63,293 nt of DNA from Flavobacterium sp. ACAM 123 (GTDB lineage: Bacteria; Bacteroidota; Bacteroidia; Flavobacteriales; Flavobacteriaceae): contig NZ_AJXL01000006.1 in assembly GCF_000264055.1 (NCBI RefSeq), forward strand, positions 1 through 63,293, written 5' to 3'. This document shows positions 56,941-63,293 of the stretch, piece after piece (within the stretch, counting starts at the first letter, position 1; each line of letters starts with the position of its first letter). The position numbers and the translations under genes were made by a program. Under the pieces are notes generated by a model. It did not search any database and was not told the DNA's origin. It saw only the letters and a program-made list of their open reading frames with translations.

Positions 56941-59900
56941 ATGGCAAAAATATTAGGTTTAGATTTAGGAACAAACTCTATTGGTTGGGCGATTGTGGAT
57001 AAAGACGGAAACGATTTTTCTCTTGTATGCAAAGGAGTTCGGATATTTTCTGAAGGGGTGAAATCTGAAAAAGGAATTGAAAGTTCGCGCGCAGCCGAAA
57101 GAACTGGTTATAGAAGTGCGCGAAAAATTAAGTTTCGTAGAAAGTTAAGGAAATACGAATCTTTAAAAGTCCTATCTCTAAACGGAATGTGTCCGTTGTC
57201 AATTGAGGAAGTTGAAGATTGGAAAAAATCTGGATTTAAAGAATACCCACTTAATCCTGAATTTTTAAAATGGTTAAGAACAAGTGATGACGAAAATATA
57301 AATCCTTACTCTTGTAGAGATAGAGCAAGTAAACAAAAAGTTTCTTTGTTTGAATTAGGTCGCGCTCTTTATCATATTACACAAAGAAGAGGTTTTTTGA
57401 GTAATCGTTTAGATCAATCAGCTGAAGGAGTTTTTGAAGAACATTGTCCTCAGATTCAATCTGTAATTGAAGATGTAAATACTACAGATGAAATTTTAAT
57501 TGAATTGAAAGACTATTTTCTTAATACAGGAATACTTGATGAATCTATAAAAGGAGGTTTTAAAAAGGATCTAGATGAAGGAGAAAAAAAACTAAAAACG
57601 CTTTATAATTCTTTGGTTGCGATAACAAAGAAAAATGAAAGTGAAATAGAAAAATGTAAGGAAGAACTATTTGCTCGATTAAATAAAAAGGAAGATTTAG
57701 GTAAAGTTAAAGGCAAAATCAGTGAGATTTCGCAAGCAATGAAAGACGGAAGTTTTGAAACCTTAGGACAATATTTTAATAGCTTGTATAGTAAAGGCAA
57801 AATCAGAAACCAATATACAGCTAGAGAAGAACATTATTTAGCAGAATTTGAGATTATTTGCAAAACGCAAACTATTGAAAGTATTATTGACAATGAGCAG
57901 TTACCAGAAAAAAGATACAGAGGTTTAGCTAAGGAATTATATAGAGCGATTTTTTTTCAACGTCCGTTAAAATCTCAAAAAGGATTAATAGGTAAATGTT
58001 CTTTTGAAAAAAGTAAATCGCGATGCGCTATTTCGCATCCTCACTTTGAAGAATACAGAATGTGGACGTATTTGAATACAATAAAAATAGGAACTCAATC
58101 TGAGAAGATTTTACGTTTTCTTACTCAAGAAGAAAAATTAAGTTTGATTCCAAAATTTTTAAGAAAAAAAGACAATTTCAATTTTGAAGATTTAGCCAAA
58201 GATTTAATCGAAAAAGGGGCAAGTTTTGGATTTTATAAATCTTCAAAAAGAGATAGTTTTCATTATTGGTTTAATTACAAACCTACTGATACAGTTTCAG
58301 GTAGCCCTGTTTCCACTTCTTTTAAAAATGTAATTGGAGAAGATTGGAGAATAAAAACATTTACTTATCCAACTTTAAATTCAAAAGGAATTGAAGTTAA
58401 CAGAACAGTAGATTATAAAGATTTATGGCATTTACTATCAGTCTCTACTTCTGATGTTTACTTATATGAATATGCAAAAGATAAATTAAAATTAGAAGAT
58501 AAAAATGCTAAGTCTTTCAGTAAGATTAGATTAAAAAAGGATTTCGGAAGTTTGAGCTTGAATGCAATCAACAAAATTTTACCGTATGTAAAGGAAGGGT
58601 TGTTGTATTCACATGCTGTTTTTATGGCAAATATAGAAGGTATAGTTGATCAAGCTATTTGGAATGACTTAGCACAAAGAAAATATATACAAGATAAGAT
58701 TGCTGAAATAATATCCAATAATACTTTCGATAATGGGCTTTTAGAAGTTGTAAACGGATTAATAAAGGAATGTAAAGTTGAAGGTGCTTATTATTCTAAA
58801 GAAGCAGAACCTACTTATAGAAAAGATTTAAGTAAAAAGTTAGTTTCGTTTTTTAAGTATCATGAGATTAATGATGTTTTGAAGCAAGAAAAAATCTTAA
58901 AGGAAGTGTTTCCTGTTTTTATAGAGCAATTAAAAGCTTATGAGTTCATAACAGTAAAACGTTTGGACGAAAAAGTTTTAGAATTTCTAAAAGGAGAAAA
59001 TGAAGATGGTGAAGTTTTTTGTGGCAATCCGAAGCAGTTAAATAAATTATATCATCCTTCAGATATTGATGTTTTCAAAAAGCAAAAAGTGAGAGATGAG
59101 AACGGAAAAGAAACTGGTCAGTTAATTTTAGGAAGTCCATTAACCTCTTCGATTAAAAATCCAATGGCAATGCGTGCTTTGCATCAACTCCGCAAAGTAT
59201 TAAATGCCTTAATAGTAGAAGGGCAAGTTGATGAAAGAACAAGAATTCATATCGAAATGGCTCGGGAATTAAATGACGCCAATAAACGAAAAGGAATTCA
59301 GGATTATCAAAATGAAAATAAGAAAGAACGTGAAAAATACAAAGAAGAAATAAAGAAGCTCTATTTAGCTGAATGTGGGAAAGAAATAGAACCAACGGTT
59401 GACGATTTATTGCGTTATCAATTGTGGATTGAACAAGATAGGAAAGAGATTTATGAGAACGGTAATAGTATTAGTATCTGTGACATAATTGGAGACAATC
59501 CAAAATACGATATAGAACATACGGTTCCAAGAAGTATTTCACAAGATAACTCTCAAATGAATAAAACGCTTTGTAGTCAAAAGTTTAATAGAGATATTAA
59601 AAAGCAAAAAATGCCAATTGAGTTAGTAAATCATTTAGAAATTTTACCCAGAATTGCGCATTGGAAAAAAGAAGCAGAAAATTATACGAGAGAAATTGAA
59701 ATAATTATTCGCTCCACTAAAACTGCTGCAACCAAAGAAGCCAAAGACAAGAAAATAAGAAGAAGACACTATTTGACTTTAAAAAGAGATTACTTACAAG
59801 GTAAATATAATCGTTTTGTTTGGACAGAGCCTAAAGTAGGATTTAAAAATAGCCAAATTCCAGATACAGGAATTATTACGAGATACGCACAGGCCTATTT

Positions 59901-61476
59901 GAAATCCTATTTTAAAAGAGTGGAAAGTGTAAAAGGTGGAATGGTTGCGGAGTTCAGAAAGATTTGGGGCATTCAAGAAAGTTATCAAAAAGATGGCAAA
60001 AAATACTTTATAGAAAAGGATAGAAGCAAACATACCCATCACACAATAGATGCAATTACAATTGCTTGTATGACCAAAGATAAATATGATGTTTTGGCTC
60101 ATGCGTGGACTTTGGAAGATAAAGAACAAGTAACCGATGCTAGAAAACTATTAGCTGATTCAAAACCGTGGAAAACCTTCAAAGAAGATTTAAAAAAGAT
60201 TGAAGAAGAAATTTTAGTTTCACATTACACACCAGATAATGTTAAAAAACAATCTAAAAAGATTGTAAGGATACGCGGGAAAAAGCAATTTAGAGATGAA
60301 TTGTTATTAGATTTAAGCGGAAATAAAATTCCAATTTTTGGAAAAAGAATGAATAATGATGAAATTAAGTCTAAAGTTATAGGAAAAGATTATTTTGAAA
60401 TTGTATCAAATAATGAAAAGAGTTTTTATGAATTTTTAAAAGACAAAAATGGTGATATAGTTTATAAAAAAACACCATTATTTCAACAAGGCGATACTAT
60501 TCGAGGTTCTTTGCATTCAGCGGGAAATTATGGAGCGATAAAAATGCCTCAACGAAATGAGAAAAACGAGCCGATCAAAAATGAAAAGGGCGCTTTTATT
60601 TTGGAAAAAGATAAAAAAGATAAAGATGTAATTCATTTTGTTGAGAGAAAGGCTTTAACAAAATTATCAGAAAATGACATTAATAATATTGTAGATCCAA
60701 TTGTTGCTCAAAAAATCCAAAAGGCAGTGAGAGACGGCTTTATTACATTTAAGATGGTTCAAGGGAAAAAAGTAGCGGTAATAAAAGATGATGTTATAAT
60801 ATGGATGAATGAAGAAAAGAAAATTCCAATTCTAAAAGTGAGGGTTTTTGCTACAACAGTTAAAAATCCATTAGAAATAAAAAAACATAGTAGTTTGTCT
60901 GAATCGCGACATAAACATAAACAAATGATATATGCTCAAAATGATGAGAACTATTGTATGGCTATTTATGAGTTAGAAGGGAAAAGAGATTTTGAGTTGA
61001 TTAATTATTTTAATTTAGCTAAACTTCAAAAACAAAGACAAGGTTATTATCTAGTAAATAAGGAAAAAGAAGTTAATGGAAAAATAGTTCATATACCAAT
61101 TGCAAAAAGAAATGGTAGAGATTTAGTTTTAAAAAGAGGAAAACAAGTTATTTTTTATGATAAAGAAGTTGAAAACCCAGATAATATTTTTGATTTAGAG
61201 GATTTAAAAAGCAGAATTTATATTATTGAAGGATTGTCAATTCAAAGAATTGTAAGACCTTCAGGGAAAATTGATGAATATGGTGTTATTATGTTTCGTT
61301 ATTTTAAAGAAGCAAGGAAAGCAGATGATATTAAAAAAGATAATTTTAAGCCAGATGGTGGTTTTAAATTAGGAGAAATAAAACCAACAAGAAAAATGAA
61401 TCATAATCAATTTAATGCTTTTGTAGAGGGAATTGATTTTAAAGTTTTGTCAACGGGTAAATTTGAAAAAATATAA
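56941..61476 (+). CDS. cas9: CRISPR-associated endonuclease Cas9 (type II-C, Bacteroidetes long form)
   Basis: 1511 residues, long for type II-C but normal for Bacteroidetes. RuvC-I ILGLDLGTNSIGWAIVD holds D8. The Arg-rich bridge helix is ERTGYRSARKIKFRRKLRKY. RuvC-II is IHIEMARELN (E772). HNH is YDIEHTVPRSISQDNSQMNK with H860 and, in KFNRDIKKQK, N883; the usual Asp before the His is Glu859. RuvC-III is KHTHHTIDAITIA (H1034, D1037). All nuclease residues are therefore present, and an active RNA-guided DNA endonuclease is expected. The C-terminal ~400 residues should include the PAM-interacting domain. The divergent tracrRNA lies 120 bases upstream, and a 44-codon ORF starts 2 bases downstream. 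No cas1 or cas2 lies between cas9 and the array. Confidence 0.98.
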   Translation: MAKILGLDLGTNSIGWAIVDKDGNDFSLVCKGVRIFSEGVKSEKGIESSRAAERTGYRSARKIKFRRKLRKYESLKVLSLNGMCPLSIEEVEDWKKSGFKEYPLNPEFLKWLRTSDDENINPYSCRDRASKQKVSLFELGRALYHITQRRGFLSNRLDQSAEGVFEEHCPQIQSVIEDVNTTDEILIELKDYFLNTGILDESIKGGFKKDLDEGEKKLKTLYNSLVAITKKNESEIEKCKEELFARLNKKEDLGKVKGKISEISQAMKDGSFETLGQYFNSLYSKGKIRNQYTAREEHYLAEFEIICKTQTIESIIDNEQLPEKRYRGLAKELYRAIFFQRPLKSQKGLIGKCSFEKSKSRCAISHPHFEEYRMWTYLNTIKIGTQSEKILRFLTQEEKLSLIPKFLRKKDNFNFEDLAKDLIEKGASFGFYKSSKRDSFHYWFNYKPTDTVSGSPVSTSFKNVIGEDWRIKTFTYPTLNSKGIEVNRTVDYKDLWHLLSVSTSDVYLYEYAKDKLKLEDKNAKSFSKIRLKKDFGSLSLNAINKILPYVKEGLLYSHAVFMANIEGIVDQAIWNDLAQRKYIQDKIAEIISNNTFDNGLLEVVNGLIKECKVEGAYYSKEAEPTYRKDLSKKLVSFFKYHEINDVLKQEKILKEVFPVFIEQLKAYEFITVKRLDEKVLEFLKGENEDGEVFCGNPKQLNKLYHPSDIDVFKKQKVRDENGKETGQLILGSPLTSSIKNPMAMRALHQLRKVLNALIVEGQVDERTRIHIEMARELNDANKRKGIQDYQNENKKEREKYKEEIKKLYLAECGKEIEPTVDDLLRYQLWIEQDRKEIYENGNSISICDIIGDNPKYDIEHTVPRSISQDNSQMNKTLCSQKFNRDIKKQKMPIELVNHLEILPRIAHWKKEAENYTREIEIIIRSTKTAATKEAKDKKIRRRHYLTLKRDYLQGKYNRFVWTEPKVGFKNSQIPDTGIITRYAQAYLKSYFKRVESVKGGMVAEFRKIWGIQESYQKDGKKYFIEKDRSKHTHHTIDAITIACMTKDKYDVLAHAWTLEDKEQVTDARKLLADSKPWKTFKEDLKKIEEEILVSHYTPDNVKKQSKKIVRIRGKKQFRDELLLDLSGNKIPIFGKRMNNDEIKSKVIGKDYFEIVSNNEKSFYEFLKDKNGDIVYKKTPLFQQGDTIRGSLHSAGNYGAIKMPQRNEKNEPIKNEKGAFILEKDKKDKDVIHFVERKALTKLSENDINNIVDPIVAQKIQKAVRDGFITFKMVQGKKVAVIKDDVIIWMNEEKKIPILKVRVFATTVKNPLEIKKHSSLSESRHKHKQMIYAQNDENYCMAIYELEGKRDFELINYFNLAKLQKQRQGYYLVNKEKEVNGKIVHIPIAKRNGRDLVLKRGKQVIFYDKEVENPDNIFDLEDLKSRIYIIEGLSIQRIVRPSGKIDEYGVIMFRYFKEARKADDIKKDNFKPDGGFKLGEIKPTRKMNHNQFNAFVEGIDFKVLSTGKFEKI

Positions 61477-61478
61477 TT

Positions 61479-61613
61479 ATGGATGAATCGAAACTAACAA
61501 AAGAACAAATAGAAAAAATCCAAGCTAAATTGGATAAGGCATCAAAAAGTGGGTTTAGTACGAAAACAAAGGAAGAATTATTAGCTGAAATCAAGAAAAA
61601 ATTTAATGTTTAG
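61479..61613 (+). CDS. 44-residue ORF coupled to cas9
   Basis: Starts 2 bases after the cas9 stop and ends exactly at the left repeat of the GIY-YIG cassette. The product is hydrophilic and helical (MDESKLTKEQIEKIQAKLDK, then SGFSTKTKEELLAEIKKKFN), with an amphipathic pattern that could form a helix-turn-helix-like or coiled pair. The near overlap implies cotranslation with cas9. I do not recognise the family. It could be a real accessory peptide, an antitoxin-like fragment, or a chance ORF. Codon use and AT content are like its neighbours. Confidence 0.55.
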   Translation: MDESKLTKEQIEKIQAKLDKASKSGFSTKTKEELLAEIKKKFNV

Positions 61614-61643
61614 TTTTGTCATTCCGACGAAGGAGGAATCACA
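61614..61643 (+). repeat. Left end repeat of the GIY-YIG cassette
   Basis: Begins TTTTGTCATTCCGACGAAGG, then AGGAATCACA. It is identical over 30 bases to the complement of 62084-62113 and starts on the base after the small ORF's stop. Confidence 0.9.
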
Positions 61644-61683
61644 CATCAAAAGCCTTACGTAAATATAAACCAAAAGTGTAGTT

Positions 61684-62037
61684 ATGAACAACAATATGAT
61701 AGAGTACAACGAAGGGTATCATACATATTATGTTTATATAATCACCAATACACACCGTTCCTCATATTATATAGGAATGACCAATAATTTGGGAGAGCGG
61801 TTGGTTCAACATAAAGAAAATATAGAAAAAGGAATAAAAACTTTTGCATCCAAATACAATATTGAATTTTTGGTGTATTATGAAAAATTTACTTGGGTTC
61901 AAAAAGCTATTGAAAGAGAAAAAGAATTAAAAGGATGGAGAAGAGATAAGAAGTTAGCATTAATTCTATCCTTTAATCCCCAATTTGAATTTTTGAACGA
62001 ACGGTTTATTAGTTCTGACCGTTCTAATAGATTATAG
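61684..62037 (+). CDS. GIY-YIG domain nuclease (YhbQ/UPF0213-like)
   Basis: 117 residues. The GIY-YIG core is YYVYIITNTHRSSYYIGMTN followed by the Arg in NLGERLVQHKEN, the helical YEKFTWVQKAIEREKELKGW with its conserved Glu, and KKLALILSFNP. It matches the small single-domain endonucleases of the UPF0213/YhbQ type that nick DNA in other systems. It ends 2 bases before a copy of the flanking palindromic repeat. Its link to CRISPR is positional only; it may simply be a selfish passenger. Confidence 0.92.
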   Translation: MNNNMIEYNEGYHTYYVYIITNTHRSSYYIGMTNNLGERLVQHKENIEKGIKTFASKYNIEFLVYYEKFTWVQKAIEREKELKGWRRDKKLALILSFNPQFEFLNERFISSDRSNRL

Positions 62038-62038
62038 G

Positions 62039-62066
62039 TTTGTCATTCCGACGAAGGAGGAATCGC
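62039..62066 (+). repeat. Internal direct copy of the cassette repeat
   Basis: TTTGTCATTCCGACGAAGGA and GGAATCGCA. It differs from the left copy by one base (CAC to CGC) and pairs with the inverted copy 18 bases further on. Confidence 0.88.
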
Positions 62067-62083
62067 ATAACGAGAGCAACTAA

Positions 62084-62113
62084 TGTGATTCCTCCTTCGT
62101 CGGAATGACAAAA
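62084..62113 (-). repeat. Right inverted copy of the cassette repeat
   Basis: Plus strand TGTGATTCCTCCTTCGTCGG, then AATGACAAAA. It is the exact complement of the left copy over 30 bases and closes the cassette. Confidence 0.9.
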
Positions 62114-62126
62114 CAACAAATGTTCT

Positions 62127-62158
62127 TTGACATACAGTTTTTCAAACTCTTAAACATC
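62127..62158 (+). promoter_or_regulatory. Possible leader promoter of the CRISPR array
   Basis: TTG, a 21-base spacer and TAAACATC, a weak match to TAnnTTTG. Transcription would begin near the left arm of the leader palindrome. Confidence 0.35.
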
Positions 62159-62225
62159 TCAAACCACAACTGAAAGTTATGGCGTCTGCCCAGCAGGGAC
62201 GCGAGAACTTTCAGTTGTGGTTTGA
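62159..62225. repeat. Perfect 20-bp inverted repeat across the leader/first-repeat junction
   Basis: The left arm TCAAACCACAACTGAAAGTT (62159-62178) is the exact complement of 62206-62225, whose last 12 bases are the first 12 bases of CRISPR repeat 1. The 27-base interior contains a second stem GCGTC / GACGC. In the pre-crRNA the first repeat's 5' end would be locked in a hairpin. The left arm is also an anti-repeat to every other repeat. Confidence 0.9.
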
Positions 62226-63293
62226 TTAAAGATTAGAAAACACGATATTATCGTCATAGCATCCACTAGAACACTCTAGTTGTGGTTTGATTAAAGATTA
62301 GAAAACACGATATTTCTGTTTCGTGGTAGCTTGAAGCGTGATTGTTGTGGTTTGATTAAAGATTAGAAAACACGATATTTTAAAAGTAAACAAAGTAGCT
62401 GGGGAAAGAGTTGTGGTTTGATTAAAGATTAGAAAACACGATATTCAAAGCAGATGTTACTTATGTAGATGATCAGTTGTGGTTTGATTAAAGATTAGAA
62501 AACACGATATTTCAATAAATTAATCACAAGTTAACGACTAGTTGTGGTTTGATTAAAGATTAGAAAACACGATATTTGTATTGTCATGATTTTATAATTT
62601 TACTAAGTTGTGGTTTGATTAAAGATTAGAAAACACGATATTACTAAGATTAAGTGCGTAATATAGTAGTGAGTTGTGGTTTGATTAAAGATTAGAAAAC
62701 ACGATATTGTTGTTAATATTAGCCTTTCCGCTTAATCCGTTGTGGTTTGATTAAAGATTAGAAAACACGATATTCATGTTGTGTTGATGCTGTTGCTTTG
62801 TCAGGTTGTGGTTTGATTAAAGATTAGAAAACACGATATTTGATGCCGTTACCGTGACTATAAAATTGGGGTTGTGGTTTGATTAAAGATTAGAAAACAC
62901 GATATTCTTTGGGTTTTTTTATGTTTAAAAGTTAAAGTTGTGGTTTGATTAAAGATTAGAAAACACGATATTCCACTGTACCAAACATTATACTCACTGA
63001 AGGTTGTGGTTTGATTAAAGATTAGAAAACACGATATTTACAAGCATTACGAGTACTATCTTAAGAGGGTTGTGGTTTGATTAAAGATTAGAAAACACGA
63101 TATTGAACAAGCAATATATAAAAAACGAGCGCCTGTTGTGGTTTGATTAAAGATTAGAAAACACGATATTTTTGGTTAACCTATAATATACCGTGTCTAA
63201 GTTGTGGTTTGATTAAAGATTAGAAAACACGATATTTTTGAATTGTCTTTTAATTTTGAAGGATTGGTTGTGGTTTGATTAAAGATTAGAAAA
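62214..63293 (+). CRISPR. Type II-C CRISPR array, 16 full repeats and a partial 17th
   Basis: 36-bp repeats beginning GTTGTGGTTTGATTAAAGAT and ending TAGAAAACACGATATT start at 62214, 62279, 62344, 62410, 62476, 62541, 62607, 62673, 62739, 62805, 62871, 62937, 63003, 63069, 63135 and 63201. The last begins at 63267 and is cut by the window edge, so the array continues. The 16 complete spacers are 29-30 bp and all different, and the repeats are essentially identical. Complementarity to the tracrRNA fixes rightward transcription, so the leader is on the left. Identical repeats suggest an array that was recently active, though no adaptation genes are in view. Confidence 0.98.

Larger units (their letters stand above)
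61614..62113. mobile_element. GIY-YIG nuclease cassette with palindromic ends
   Basis: A 500-bp unit holding one GIY-YIG gene. A 30-bp repeat stands at the left, a direct copy lies just after the gene, and an inverted copy closes the right side. The outer pair forms perfect 30-bp inverted termini; the right-hand pair can fold into a hairpin with a 17-base loop. No transposase is present. It occupies the place where cas1 and cas2 normally lie in type II-C loci. Movement by the encoded nuclease or by a host transposase is an inference. Confidence 0.6.

Noticed and set aside
62250..63266. Self-targeting by spacers
   Set aside because: Scanning by eye found no spacer with a long match elsewhere in the window; a full genome and phage database search would be needed to say more.

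Overview
The window looks like chromosome of a member of the Flavobacteriaceae, most likely the genus Flavobacterium. The evidence is low GC, several perfect Bacteroidetes -7 promoter boxes (TAnnTTTG) with no Shine-Dalgarno signal, three secreted proteins with the type B sorting domain of the type IX secretion system (T9SS), family-specific genes (DUF5606, DUF349, pRiA4b ORF-3-like), and a large Bacteroidetes-type Cas9.

Layout. 0.1-2.3 kb: a response regulator and a frameshifted sensor kinase. 2.4-4.2 kb: typA. 4.4-16 kb: a minus-strand block with an ABC exporter pair followed by three surface proteins ending in the same T9SS type B sorting domain; the last is frameshifted. 16-26 kb: an unknown kinase-like protein, a lipoprotein, a frameshifted phosphatase/outer-membrane-barrel gene, an HD-PycTM membrane protein and a GAF protein. 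26-33 kb: small metabolic and stress genes, with fragments of an RHS/YD-repeat gene and of a TPR-like gene between them. 33-42 kb: heme A synthase, CCA-adding enzyme, a GxxExxY gene between inverted repeats, tRNA threonylcarbamoylation, LPS-type glycosyltransferases, a frameshifted LPS-kinase-like gene and dapD. 42.5-50.8 kb: ruvX, mqo, FUSC transporter, def, DUF5606, mazG (whose 3' end seeds a 69-bp tandem repeat) and an amino acid permease. 50.9-54.4 kb: remnants of an fnr - ccoI - ccoNO (cbb3 oxidase) cluster with many stops. 54.5-56.5 kb: a DUF349 protein. 56.7 kb to the end: a type II-C CRISPR-Cas9 locus.

The CRISPR locus is the most interesting part. A tracrRNA with anti-repeat, nexus, a GAAA-loop hairpin and a terminator can be read directly on the minus strand upstream of cas9. 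Cas9 keeps all its catalytic residues. Where cas1 and cas2 usually sit there is instead a 44-codon ORF two bases after cas9, then a GIY-YIG nuclease gene framed by three copies of a 30-bp palindromic repeat. The array follows, with 16 complete repeats and a 17th cut by the window edge. A perfect 20-bp inverted repeat spans the leader/first-repeat junction. The repeats carry a built-in promoter-like pattern that some spacers complete perfectly.

Four genes are broken by single-base frameshifts, three of them in A8/T8 runs. This may be slippage (phase variation), decay or sequencing error. The cbb3 region, with scattered nonsense codons, is real decay.
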